Below, piece after piece: positions 1 to 11,600 of a stretch of 64,000 nucleotides of DNA (position 1 is the first letter of the stretch; each line of letters opens with the position of its first letter). Position numbers and translations under genes: made by a program. Where the stretch lies: contig JAGVVL010000002.1 in the NCBI GenBank assembly GCA_018287875.1, positions 3,782,001-3,846,000 on the forward strand, read 5' to 3'. The DNA comes from Nigrospora sphaerica. Lineage: Eukaryota; Ascomycota; Sordariomycetes; Amphisphaeriales; Apiosporaceae. The notes beneath the pieces are model-generated. The model was not told the DNA's origin. It made no database searches and saw only the letters and a list, made by a program, of their open reading frames with translations.

Positions 1-19
1 GAATCGACTTGGCGGACAT
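1..19 (-). CDS. acl2: ATP-citrate lyase subunit 2, first codons only (cut by window edge)
   Basis: Reading the minus strand from base 19 gives ATG followed by codons for Ser-Ala-Lys-Ser-Ile, then the window ends. This MSAKSI start is what I recall for fungal ATP-citrate lyase subunit 2, the part carrying the ATP-grasp/succinyl-CoA-ligase-beta-like half. The position fits: acl1, encoding the partner subunit, starts on the opposite strand at 4162, and divergent acl1/acl2 pairs are known in other ascomycetes. The two proteins form the cytosolic enzyme that turns citrate, CoA and ATP into acetyl-CoA and oxaloacetate. Only six codons are visible, so the call rests on these residues plus context; sequence to the left of the window would settle it. 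Confidence 0.7.
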
Positions 20-737
20 CTTGATGTGGATGTGGAGTTGTGAGAGGAAGAGAGGTGAGTGAACTGTTCACACAAGTCTGGATTACTCTTGTTCTGGCGA
101 GACCCGCGGTGTCAGCACTGGATTCCCTCCTGTCGTTTTTCTCTCTCCCTCCGTGGAACCCATAGGGCGAACGCGAAGTGGGAAAGACGTGTTGTCAATC
201 GCAAGTGCGAAGCACCCCGGACACATGCAGCACAGTGGCGGGCAGGTGCTCGTGAATCCCTCCTGACCAACATGCACCCAAGGGGTCAATTGGGCAGGAA
301 GGGCGACGACAGGGACAATGACGAGGGCGAGGGGCGGCGGATCTGCTTGCTTACCTTGGTGTTGCACTCCCAGAGAGGTGGTTTCCTACGGAGCTGCTTC
401 TGGTTCTCTCAAGTGGGAGAGGGGGAAGGGAGATACTAAAGTGGGATAGAAGTAGCTGTGGCCAGTGGGGGAGGAACTGAGCAGCAGGAAGAAAAAGCCA
501 GGAACGGTCCGAGTGGAAACTGGTTGAAGTCTGTTAACGAAAGGCCGCGAGGATGGGATGGGATGCCGTTCAAAAATTTCGAGGTGCGAGAGCTTGGGTT
601 CCTTCAGCCTGGCCCCCCCAATGCCCCCCTCCCCTCCTCCCCTCCCCCTTCACCACTTTTGGCTTTCAGGGCCCGTTGCACTTTTGGGTTGGATCCCAAT
701 GCCAATGCGCTCCCTCCCACGCTCGCCGTCTGGCTGA

Positions 738-812
738 CAGCAGCAGCACAGCAGCAGCAGCAGCGGCGGCGGCGGCGGCGGCGGGCATCAGCAGCAAGCA
801 GCAGCAGAAGTA
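738..812. repeat. CAG/CGG triplet microsatellite
   Basis: A run of CAG units passes directly into a run of CGG/GGC units, then back to interrupted GCA units. It lies in the non-coding acl2-acl1 spacer. Open frames across it encode only homopolymers and are judged chance. Confidence 0.85.
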
Positions 813-3169
813 CAGCGGTAACTAGCAGTGCAGTCCTAGCCAAGCCGCACGGCTCGCATGGCCATGTCACCCCCGGCCTTCCACCCTCCCATCCCTTGGA
901 ACGCTTCCACCCCAATCGCTGTGCTCCAGCTTCCAGTCTCTGCAGCTAAGCTACCCACCCTCTAGCGGCGTCCTGCCCGGCTGGCAGCGCGCGTCGTCTC
1001 CCCTCCAAAATCCATGGCCATCCAAGCCAGCCCAAGCCAGATCTCACAGCTTTCCCTCACTACGAGGATACCCGCTGCTGCCCTCCTTCCGAGGGGCGGC
1101 GCTAAGCATGGTGGTGTCCCCACCCTAGCGGACAGGGGTCAGAGTACCGAACCGCTACTCATCCCAAAGTTTTGGGGGGGAGGTAATGGAGCGGTGTTGG
1201 TGCCATGTAAGTGGCTCCCAAAGTACCGGGTACCCCAACACTTCGCCAACTGTCGGGTTCCGGACGGCGATGGGTATACGCGCTTCTCCACACACCTTCG
1301 ACGGATTGCGAGTCCGCTGTCCGTTCTGTCGTCCTGCCCGGCGCTGCTCGGGTTTGGCGCCGACGTGTGGCGACCATAATCGGCACCCGTCGTTTGGCCG
1401 TCTCGCTCACGCCCGGGTAAAGACAGACAATGGCATGGCGATGATGCGTGCATGGTGCGGCCTAACACCTCTTCGCCCCCCTCCTCCTCCGAATCCTCCG
1501 GTTCATGCCAGGACCTACCGGAGCCGGATGGGGTTTGATGGCCGTCCGCCCAGCACTCCGAGAGGTGGTTGGATATACAAGCAGTTGACTTTGGATTCGG
1601 CTCGCCCGCCTGGCCTCCAGTCGAGTCGCGTCAGGTACCCGCCGAAAACTCTAAACAAAGCTTCCATTCTAGCTATCCGTCCATTCCAAATGGCTCTCTC
1701 CCCTTCTCCGGCATTTCGAAGGCCGGCGAACAAAAACGCCCAAAGGAGATGTGACGAACGGTTTGGTTGGTTTGAAACCCCAGTGTGGCCCGGGAGTGTC
1801 AATTGGGGGTCTTCCGGCATCCCGACCACCGGAGGTATTTCTCTTATCGGCGTGCAGAAACCTGCCGTCCTTCCCGACCGGGGTCCGGAGTCTGGATTGA
1901 GCAGTATCTGCAAAACTTCCGTTTTGGGTATACAGCTGTCTCGGCATCTTACCTGCGTATAGCTCTTTACAGAGTCCCCGCGTGGGATGGCGGCGCGCGC
2001 CGGCGGCATTGAGAGTTCCGGAACAAGGTTCCTTCCAACCTCGGCGGCGGCTGCCATGCCCATTACGGCTGCGGGTTTGTCGCCTGTATCAGCAGGAAGA
2101 TTCACACGATGCCTTTGCACCGACACATGCACTCCAGAGGCTGGCGGCCGCGAACCGGGAGTCAATTGAGCGTGAGAGCTGCATAGTCTCTTCGGACTTG
2201 GAGCTCTCGCAGAGCCCTGCATGTGTGTTCCCATGGCTGACGGACCGCAGGGCCCCTGGCGTCGGGTGCAGGACGAGGGGCAATCGAAAGTAACGGGTAC
2301 CAGCAAAAAGGCGGAGACAAGGGTCGGACAACGGGCTCCCCATTTTTGGCGACAGGTACCCAACCAGTTCCCCCGACGCAAACAGAGAAGGCACCGATAC
2401 CACAGCCAGGTCATGATCCCGGGTGGACGATCAACAGGGTCAGGGAGGGGCCGTCATCTGCACCGTCCACGTACTGCACGCGGCATGGCCAACAGTCGTG
2501 CTGCGGTGTGTCGAGCCGCCAAAAGGGTTCAACAAGTCAATTAAAATTTACCCCAACTATTCCACTATCAGACCTGCCGGACCTGGTTTTTTTGTTTGGC
2601 GGCGCCCTGCCATTCGCCGGCTGGATGCAGGGACTCCTTAGCCAACAGGCCGGGTACACAGACGGCGACTCGCGAATAACCTCGGGGTTCCTGGACTCCC
2701 TAGTAGTGAACGCATAGGAATTTTAGGGGGGGTATGGACAGAGAACACCTTTGGGGGTTCGCTCGCAGCTCGTACGCATGTACGTTCGAGTAAGGGGCAG
2801 GTGAGACCGGGGGTGAGGCCGAACAGAGAGCTGGACTGATGAGGATTGGAAGCATTTTCTGGCAAACGAGAAGGGAGGGGGACGCCCAGCCAAACCCGGC
2901 CCGACCCAGCTAACTTCCAATAGGTACAGAGCCTACCTTACCCAACTGCAACCAAACGGGGCAGGCCCGACAGGGCCCCCGGAGTGCAGCGCAACATTGA
3001 GTGTGAATGGCGGGCGAATCCACCGCCTCCCAAACCCCTCCCTCAGCAAGCTCAACTCAACCCTTGGATAGCTTGGGCCCGGCCGTGTGTGTGCCAGCCC
3101 CTCCTCCCACCCCTCGCGCATCCATCCTCACCATACGGCCCCTCACGCATTCACAGGCCGCCGGCACTC

Positions 3170-3221
3170 TCAGCACACTCACGCACGCACACGCGCACGC
3201 ACGTACACGCACACGCACACG
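3170..3221. repeat. CA/CG dinucleotide-rich tract
   Basis: Alternating ACGCAC / ACACGC units upstream of acl1. Alternating purine-pyrimidine sequence of this kind can adopt Z-DNA; whether it affects the promoter cannot be told from sequence. Confidence 0.7.
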
Positions 3222-3614
3222 GTGCAGCAGCTTGTCTGCCCCTACAGGTACTCGCTGCACCGGCACCACACCACACCGACCTGGTGGTATTGCCTCTTTC
3301 TGTGCTAGTAAGCTTCTTTTTCTAGGTTGTTCCTGGCGGGTCCTGCCTTACCACCACTACATCCAGCTCCGTGTCTGTGCAACCTTGACAGAAACCCCCC
3401 CCAGAAGTTTCCCAATTCCCGGCGTACGACTCCCATCGACGACTGGAAAAAAAGCTCGACCTCCCTCCTCACCAACCCGAGATCTCTCCTTCATTTGAGA
3501 ACTCATTCCCACCTTCCATTGTTCCACCAGAGCTCCGGTCATCAGTTGCTTTCTTCACTTCCACTGCGAGGATTGAAGAAGTTCGGAGACCAATTGATCA
3601 TTGACCAATACCAG

Positions 3615-4113
3615 GTACGTACGTGTGTGTGTGTATTGGTGTATGTTTGCACCCATCCCCGTCTCGTCTGCCTCGCCGTCCTTTCCTTCCCACCCATGCT
3701 ACACCGCTTATACACACTTGTCGCGTGTCCTTGCCGCCGGCGAGCCTGCTTCGTGTCAGCGCCAGCGCTCTCGGAGGGAGGAGATCTTTGCCACGTCGGA
3801 CTCCGGGTCACAGGCGAGCTCGGTGGATTTCCCCAAGCAGACCCAGAGGAGGAAGGCCCGGCTCCGGAGCTTGCAAAGTCAATCGGGCTTGGGCTTTCCT
3901 CCCCCCTCGCAACATGTCAGCCGAAGTGGTGACAAGGTGTCAGCAAGTGGCTTTCTGCTGAAAATCTGACGGCCCTCCTGCCACTTTGATGCGTCTTGGG
4001 GCTTTTCGGGCTTTCCTCCTGTACCCCTCCTTGACCGCGTCCGCCCCCCGATCTCTGCAACACATTTAGGGGCAAGCCGGAGGATTTTTTTTGCTAACAC
4101 CTTGGCTGTTCAG
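3615..4113 (+). other. acl1: Probable 5'-UTR intron of acl1
   Basis: A strong donor (GTACGT at 3615) is followed about 500 nt later by a T-run, a consensus branch site TTGCTAACAC (4091-4100) and a TTCAG acceptor ending at 4113, 48 nt before the acl1 start codon. This would give a leader intron of 499 nt, long for a fungus. A second possible acceptor ends at 4156. Placement is by motif only. Confidence 0.5.
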
Positions 4114-4161
4114 TTTTAATTCCGTTCTTGACTCCGAAATCTCGACTTCCTCACAGGCAAC

Positions 4162-6212
4162 ATGTCCAAGGCTACCACCAACGGTGACAGCGGCGCTGCC
4201 GGTGGTCTCTCGGCTAACGACAAGATCACTCGCTTCGCCGCCCCCAGTCGCCCCCTGAGCCCCCTTCCTGCACACGCCCTGTTCAACGACAAGACACGAT
4301 GCCTGGTCTATGGTCTCCAGCCCAGAGCCGTTCAGGGCATGCTCGACTTTGACTTCATCTGCAAGCGAACGACCCCCTCGGTGGCCGGCATCATCTACAC
4401 CTTCGGTGGCCAGTTCGTCAGCAAGATGTACTGGGGCACCAGCGAGACCCTGCTGCCCGTCTACCAGAAAGTGGACCAGGCCATGGCCAAGCACCCCGAC
4501 GTTGATGTCGTCGTCAACTTTGCTTCCTCGCGAAGTGTCTACAGCTCCACCATGGAGCTGATGGAGAACCCTCAGATCAAGACCATCGCCATCATTGCCG
4601 AGGGTGTCCCCGAGCGTGTAAGTATTCACCCCCCGAACCGCCGGCAGGGCCGATTCCATATTAATGCCGTGTCCTACAGCGTGCACGAGAAATCGCCCAC
4701 GTCGCCCGCAAGAAGGGCGTCCAGATCATTGGCCCCGCCACCGTCGGTGGTATCAAGCCCGGCAGCTTCAAGATCGGTAACACTGGTGGTATGATGGACA
4801 ACATCGTTGCCTCCAAGCTGTACCGCAAGGGCTCCGTCGGCTACGTCTCCAAGTCCGGTGGTATGTCCAACGAGCTGAACAACATCATCGCCCAGAACAC
4901 GGACGGTGTGTACGAGGGTATTGCCATTGGTGGTGACCGCTACCCCGGCACCACCTTCATCGACCACATGCTGCGCTACCAGGCCGACCCCGAGTGCAAG
5001 ATCCTGGTCCTTCTCGGCGAGGTCGGTGGTGTCGAGGAGTACAAGGTCATCGATGCCATCAAGCAGGGCGTCATTACCAAGCCGATTGTTGCCTGGGCCA
5101 TTGGTACCTGCGCCAGCATGTTCAAGACCGAGGTCCAGTTCGGCCACGCTGGTTCCTTTGCCAACTCGCAGCTCGAGACGGCGGCCATGAAAAACAAGAT
5201 GATGCGTGAGGCCGGCATCCACGTCCCCGACACCTTTGAGGACCTCCCCAGCACCCTCAAGTCGGTCTACGACAAGCTCGTCAGCGACAAGGTCATCGTG
5301 CCCCAGCCCGAGCCCGTTGTGCCCAAGATCCCCATCGACTACTCGTGGGCCCAGGAGCTCGGCCTCATCCGCAAGCCTGCGGCCTTCATCTCGACCATCT
5401 CGGATGACCGTGGCCAGGAGCTGCTGTACGCCGGCATGCCCATCTCGGACGTTTTCAGGGAGGACATTGGTATCGGCGGTGTCATGTCGCTGCTGTGGTT
5501 CCGCCGCCGTCTGCCCGACTACGCCTCCAAGTTCCTGGAGATGGTTCTCATGCTCACTGCCGACCACGGTCCCGCCGTGTCTGGTGCCATGAACACCATC
5601 ATCACCACGCGTGCTGGCAAGGACCTGATCAGCTCCCTCGTGGCTGGTCTGCTCACCATCGGTTCGCGCTTTGGTGGTGCCCTCGACGGCGCTGCCCAAG
5701 AGTTTGCCAAGGCGTCGGACCAGGGCCTCAGCCCCCGTGAGTTCGTTGACACGATGCGCAAGCAGAACAAGCTTATCCCCGGTATTGGCCACCGCATCAA
5801 GTCGCGTAACAACCCCGACTTGCGTGTGGAGCTGGTCAAGGAGTACGTCCTGGCCAAGTTCCCCAGCCACAAGCTGCTCGACTACGCCCTGGCCGTTGAG
5901 TCGGTCACGACGTCCAAGAAGGACAACCTCATCCTGAACGTCGACGGTTGCATTGCCGTCTGCTTCGTTGACCTGATGCGCAGCTGCGGCGCCTTCACCC
6001 TGGAGGAGGCTGAGGACTACATGGGTATGGGTGTCCTGAACGGTCTCTTCGTGCTGGGTCGCAGCATCGGTCTCATTGCCCACTACCTCGACCAGAAGAG
6101 ACTGCGCACCGGTCTCTACCGCCACCCCTGGGACGACATTACCTACCTGCTGCCCACTCTGGCCACGTCTGGCCCGGTGGGTGAGGGCAGAGTGGAGGTG
6201 TCGGTCCAGTAA
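4162..6212 (+). CDS. acl1: ATP-citrate lyase subunit 1
   Basis: Makes the subunit carrying the CoA-binding, succinyl-CoA-ligase-alpha-like and citrate-synthase-like parts of cytosolic ATP-citrate lyase, which supplies acetyl-CoA for lipid synthesis and protein acetylation. One intron (4618-4679; GTAAGT donor, CTACAG acceptor) splits the gene after codon 152; splicing restores a continuous 662-residue protein, the usual fungal length. The conserved GHAGSFA motif at about residue 307 holds the phosphorylated catalytic histidine, and the citrate-synthase-like half carries [11 protein letters not shown] near residue 521. The start is the first ATG after the predicted leader intron and gives the expected short, poorly conserved N-terminus. 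The partner gene acl2 is divergent at the left window edge. A 483-codon antisense open frame here is a codon-bias shadow. Confidence 0.97.
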
Positions 6213-7177
6213 ATGGAGGGATGGGGTGTACAGCTATTTGAATTTTCTGGTCAGGGTAACAAATGGAGGGTTTGCTATAGGAACCAATGGAACGGTACAG
6301 GAATAGGGGTAGTAGATTCCGGTGACATGTCTGTACGAAGAAGAGAAGAAGAGGACGGAAGCATCCCCAACGACGAGGCACCTAAAAGAGGCAGCCAAAT
6401 AATAGAAAGTGCGAATTCAGTAAAACTCCTGTTTTTACCTCTTCGTGGCCTGGAACGTCAATAAGAGGTGATGTTCTGACTTACACTATGAGCCTCTGCG
6501 CAGAGGAGACGGGTTGATCCCTGTTGCAGGCTGTTTCTAGTGATGACTTGCTTCAGTGCGTAACTTTGTGGACGGCTTGGGATGATTCCGACGGGATGCC
6601 ATGCTCAAACATGTGTCTATGGCCGCGGGTTCTTTGATGTGCATGGTAGACGTGGGATATCCGATCGGGTCCCTCTTACTCCGGATGCACACATTGTACG
6701 GAAGGTTCCGGCGGGTAGCTCAAGCTCCGTAATCGATAAGCGGCAGAACCCCGGACAGGCCCAAAAAGTTGCAGCTCCGAAGCCAATGCCGACGACCATC
6801 ATCGTGTACAGTTATACGCCCCATTCATTGGCGACGCAGGCGAGATCGACAATTGCAAGAGAGGGCCTTCTTTGCTGAGAGGACCTTTTTTAAGAAGCCG
6901 CGACTTCTCGGTACGTCCCGCCCTTCCCGGTGATGTTGCCCAGCGGTTCTGCTTTGGGCAGCCCCTCCCCTCTCCATGGCTTCTTCCCATACGTCAACTC
7001 GGGAGATCACGCGATGTGTCGCGCGGGGACTGTGGGCTGACGTCCTGCTTCTTCATCTAGTTAGCCTCTTGTCTGCCTCTCCACGGCGCCCACGCCCGTC
7101 CCTCGTTCCCCGTTCGACGCGGCGACGTTCGTCATATAACACGGGCCCTACGCACATCCACACGGCGTCTCGTGAAA
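6213..7177. other. Intergenic, acl1 3' side to uL30m promoter
   Basis: About 960 nt without a supportable gene. The left part is AT-richer and presumably acl1 3' UTR; the right part runs into the leader of the ribosomal protein gene. Nothing else recognised. Confidence 0.6.
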
Positions 7178-7207
7178 AGCAGCAGCAGCAGCAGCAGCAC
7201 CACCACC
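7178..7207 (+). repeat. AGC/ACC triplet tract in uL30m leader
   Basis: Seven AGC units followed by three ACC units lie immediately 5' of the start codon at 7215, within the presumed 5' UTR. Confidence 0.8.
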
Positions 7208-7214
7208 GAGCACC

Positions 7215-7475
7215 ATGAGCTTTTTCCGCATCACGCTGCACCGGTCGGCCATCGGGCTGCCGCAGCGGACGCACGGCGTGCTTGCGGCGCTGGGGCTGCG
7301 CAAGCGCAACCAGACCGTCTTCCACCCCGTGAGCCCGCAGTTCGCCGGCATGATCATGAAGGTCAAGGAGCTCGTGCGCGTCGCCGAGGTCGAACGCGCC
7401 CTGACGCCCGCCGAGATGCGCGCCGAGCGCCGCCCCGACCCCGGCTTCTGGCTCGAGAAGGCCGTCCCGCGCTGA
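7215..7475 (+). CDS. mrpl33: Mitochondrial large-subunit ribosomal protein uL30m (yeast Mrpl33 type)
   Basis: An intronless 86-residue basic protein, the same length as yeast Mrpl33. It starts with [14 protein letters not shown], followed by a G-L-x-x-R-x-x-x-V block ([20 protein letters not shown]) and [11 protein letters not shown], all typical of the uL30 fold. The C-terminal PGFWLEK matches the PGF-EK end of the yeast protein. It acts as a structural protein of the mitochondrial 54S ribosomal subunit. The start is the only in-frame ATG that gives the conserved N-terminus. The short basic N-terminus could itself serve as the import signal. No operon-like linkage with neighbours. Confidence 0.95.
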   Translation: MSFFRITLHRSAIGLPQRTHGVLAALGLRKRNQTVFHPVSPQFAGMIMKVKELVRVAEVERALTPAEMRAERRPDPGFWLEKAVPR

Positions 7476-8636
7476 AAAAAAGCAAAACCGGAAAAGAGAG
7501 AAGAGACGAAAGACGGCCGTGAAAGGGTGGAGGGAGTTTCCGTCCCGTCCCTTTTCGCCCTCCTCTTTTTCTTTCTCGCCTCCCCTCCAGATCGGGTCGA
7601 GGGTTGGCCGATGGTCAAAAGGACCCACTCTCCGAGGGAGTCGAAGACGGGGAAGAAACTGAAAGAGGGAGGGTGGAAGAGACGGGGGAGCATGAGGTAA
7701 TGCGATAACAGACCCCCAGAGCGCTTACCGGCTTGAAAGATGGTCGATACTGACCCGTTCGGAGGGTCTGCACGGCCAAGGGGCCCATGGGTGGTTGGAG
7801 GCAAGGTGAATGCGCGAGAACTGTACCACTAAATGTACGTGAGCAAGGCATGTATAACATGCAAATACAAGATGATCAAATCCACTCATAACGGACCCTA
7901 CGGTGGACCCGCGGTCTCCCTCAAATTTGTGCACCTCTCGGTGGCTCACCTGGTGATACGCAGGCAAGGAGCCAAATCACGTTCTTTTCATAGTTGTAAG
8001 CATGCTCCAGGACGTGCCGGCCTTCATGTCAGCGGAGGGCTACCCCACCGTCTTCTAGAGCAACTGGCACAAGGAGTTGCTACCTGCAATACCAAGTACC
8101 TAATGATGTACATTATATCAATTATGACGAAGAAGTAGTCACATTCAAGGGCATACTTCATTGTGCCATGCCTTCCATTAAGCTACTATCCTACATGTTC
8201 TTGCCACGATACTAAAAGCATCATTCCCCCCTGCGCAAGGTCCAAGGCTCGCAGCTGGTGCAGATATCCCTTGTCCTTTCTGTGGCTCTGCAAGAGGAGG
8301 TCCGGCAGGAAAGGGGTGTATGGTCCATGACCTTCAAATGAAGTGAATCCCCTGCCCTCCCGGTCAAGCTGGCCGTCACAAACAATGTAAACCCGCCTGA
8401 AAATGACCGTGGCCATGAATCTGTCCTCTGTGCCACCAATTTTCACGAGCCAAGTAATTGCCGAGTATTGTCATCGTGTCATTTCTCTGGCCTGGCGCTT
8501 CTCTTGTATCGCCAGCCGAGAAAAAAAGAATGGGAGGTAAAGGCGCCGATATCTTTCAAAAAGGCATAGGATGCGTGGAGACGGCGCTGTCGATTTTCGG
8601 ACACAAGCTGCATCCATTTCCTCGACAGTATCATTT
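7476..8636. other. Intergenic, uL30m to eaf3 (convergent)
   Basis: About 1.16 kb between the stop codons of two convergent genes. It contains only 3'-UTR-like sequence; short open frames here show no family features. Confidence 0.6.
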
Positions 8637-11600
8637 CTAGTTTTTAGCCTTTTCGGCGTACTCGGCATTCGGGCTCTCGTACTGGCTGACGAAGTAGTTG
8701 CCAGCGTTCTTTTCAAGCCAGACGCAAAACTTGCTGAGCTCCTCGCGCAAGCGGTTCACAGACTGTTGATCCATGTTGGTCTGGGCGATGAGCTCAGGTA
8801 GAGAGACTGATACGCTGTCAGTGGGAGAACAAAGAAACCAAGTTGGAACGATGAATGGGAGAGGGAACCAGGGGGGATTTACATACCCATCAGTCGCATC
8901 AGGTGCTCAGCGCCGTACGTATCAGACGCGCTCTTGCCTTCCATCTCACCACCAGGGTTCCACTTTTCGCGGACTTCGGCATACTGCGCACGCTCGAAGC
9001 TGGTTTACCATCAGCCCGCGGCCCGGGTCACGAGCGATCAAACGAACTTACCGATAAAGCAGAATGCGCCCGAGCGACTTGTCAAAGTATTCCTTGAGGC
9101 CCGCGACCGTCTCCTCCAGGATGTCAATCGAAGCCGAGTTCTCGGGACGCTGGGGTTTCTCGTAGTTGACGTAGTCCTCGAGGATCTGGGAGACCGGAGT
9201 GGGGTGAGGGATGGGCACGAGCTGGTTGTTTTTGGTGATATTCTCCCAGTCGTCGACTAGCAGGCCCTTGAGCGTATCCGGAACCAGAATCTTAATCGAA
9301 GGCCGAGCGGCGAACGCTTCTTCCTGTGTGGCAGACTCTTGGTTAGAACCGTTCTGCCAAAAACTGTATTGTACCAAGGCAGAATGTGGCCCAAATGAGA
9401 ACCCGACACGAACAGTTGAGGTCTGGGGGAAAAGAGCACTGCTCTTCGGCCTAGCCACCGCGCTTGAGGCGACCAGGTCACTCCGATTGTGCCAAGAGGC
9501 GTTGACCAACTCGCTCGAGTTAGGCCTCAAATTCGGCAACGTAGCATTCGCATTGTGTCCAGCCGATTCCTGGGCGTCACTGCATTCATGCGGTGTGAAC
9601 TCCGGTTCCGGAAGCTTCAGCAGCTGGTTGGGATCAGTAGCCGCTTCGCGCGATGTCTCAGGTATGTGACATCTGTCCTGCCTAGGAGGACTGCTGGCAA
9701 GCTTCTTTCCTCGTGGTGTCTTTCCTCGGGTTTTTCGAGGTCGCTTGTGATAGGGAGGATCGCCTGCACCGAGCGCTAGGAATGTTTCGCCTTTGGAGAA
9801 GTAGACGTACTTCATGTTTGCCGGAGGACGTCTGATAAGATGATCTTTTTCACGGCGTCTCTGGACTTTCGTTATCCGCGATGCCTCTTTCGCAGCGTAT
9901 TTTTCGGTACGGACCTGCAAGTCCTTGTCGTCGGCGTAGAGTCCATCTTGAAGCCACTGCTTCACGATCCTCGGTACAAACCGCGAGGCAGATTCCTTGC
10001 TAGCCTTGGCACTTGTCTGCCTCAGCTTCGCCTCCCATCCAGGGGATGACTTATGCCTAGCGTCACCGTTTGGGGTGATGGCTGCGCATTGTGTAGTCTT
10101 TGGCTTCTTGGGTGTCACCGTCGGCGCATCGTTAGGCACCTTTCTCTTGCGGCTGCTAGGGGTGGAAGGCACGGCGGCATCCTTTGTGTCGTCTGCGTTT
10201 CTGAGGGAGAGAGCCAATGCATCCTCAAGTGCCTGCTTCTCCTCACGTACTTGATTTCTGGTGGAGCGACGAAGCTTTGTGTTGTAAGATGCCATCGTGG
10301 CGATTGCGGGTGAGTAGTTGCAAGGGTGTCCCGCAAGCAGTTGGTGACTTCTTGCTACCACAAGCGGATAACCTGCGGGTAGATCTGACGTCGTCCTGCG
10401 GCCAGAGCCTGAAATCTCAACTTGAATCAAGAAGGTAGACCAATGAGGCAGTGAAAGACCATAGCGGCCAAGTGGTCCAGGAAAGTTGAAGTGATGGCGA
10501 TGACAGAAGGTGGGGTGGAGGGGGAGCTTTTTTTGCGTTTGTACTGCAGTTTGAGGAATAAGAGCGCGGGGTCCATCCGGTGCGAGAAGATGCGCTGGGG
10601 AAGCCCAGATACGGTCCGCGCCTTTTGCTTGCTCTTGGGAGGGTCCTCGGGCAGCTCTTTAGTTTTGCCTTCTCGGTGCCGAGGAGAACGCGTGTGCGGA
10701 CTCACGAGAAGCCATTGGACTGACCGCGTAAGGAAGTGAAGTGAGATTTGGTGCTGGACTTCTGGGAATGTTCTGTCGAGAGTGTATGACGGGAATTCTT
10801 TTGCTAGTTGGGAGGACCCAAACGGAGCTGTGTTTACCCCTGATATGTTGCTCTAGTTCAGGCAAGAGTGTTGACCTGGACGCATTTCCTTGCCTCCAAG
10901 GACCAGTACAACTGGTGTGTTTTGACGCACGCCGCCCAACCGACTGGGAGGCGTACGTACTGTTTCCGCCCCTCTAAAGTCAGGCTGGGGTCGACCTCTC
11001 GGCCGGATCGGCTTCTCCGCATAGGCGCCCGTCTTTCCACACAGAAGGCTTCAAGGTCGTTTTTTATGTTTGCTGACCTCTTCGCAATATGCTGGTTCTT
11101 CTGGTAACCTTTTCGAAGCATTGAGACTGAGTTGCAATGCTTGGCATGCCGTGTCGAGCTTCGTGGGGACAACAGATGTGCCAAAGACAGGATCGCACCT
11201 CCGTGAGGGGCGCGAGCAGCGAGCGAACTGGTGCCGGTGCGGTAGCAACCCAAGGAACGTTATGTGCTGGCAGCCACTGGGTACCCGTTCAAGCAGCTGG
11301 CCAAGCATCCTGGCCGATGAGACTCCCGATGGGGAATAGAATAAGACCGACAAGGAGAGGACTTTGATGAGACATGCCATCTGAAGCACAGCTGAGGTAC
11401 CCGGAAGGCGCTCGTTGCGTTGCCTGGGTCGTTGCCTCCGGCTTGGTCCCTCAATATATCAGGTCCTATCCCTGTTGGAGCAGGTGACGGAGCGTTCGGC
11501 TCCTGCGCAGGTCTTTGGCTGGCCAGGGTGAGAGGATTCTTGAGGCGGTCACGCATGACCAGTGTCGGCTTCATCTGCGGCCACACAGCTCTGGCCTCCA

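Larger units (their letters stand above)
20..3614. promoter_or_regulatory. Divergent acl2-acl1 intergenic region
   Basis: About 3.6 kb (4.1 kb counting the acl1 leader intron) separates the two start codons. I see no credible gene in it. It holds C-rich and CT-rich stretches (around 613-655), a CAG/CGG triplet tract (738-800), a CA/CG-rich tract (3170-3221) and TG-rich sequence near 3616-3640. It presumably contains the promoters and 5' leaders of both lyase genes. Confidence 0.6.

Noticed and set aside
4674..6125. Long antisense open frame (483 codons) opposite acl1
   Set aside because: It mirrors the GC3-biased codons of a clearly real gene, is Val/Gly/Asp-rich and has no motifs.
7833..8446. 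Short frames on both strands between uL30m and eaf3
   Set aside because: Each is under about 100 codons, overlapping and without conserved features; the interval is between convergent stops and fits 3' UTRs.
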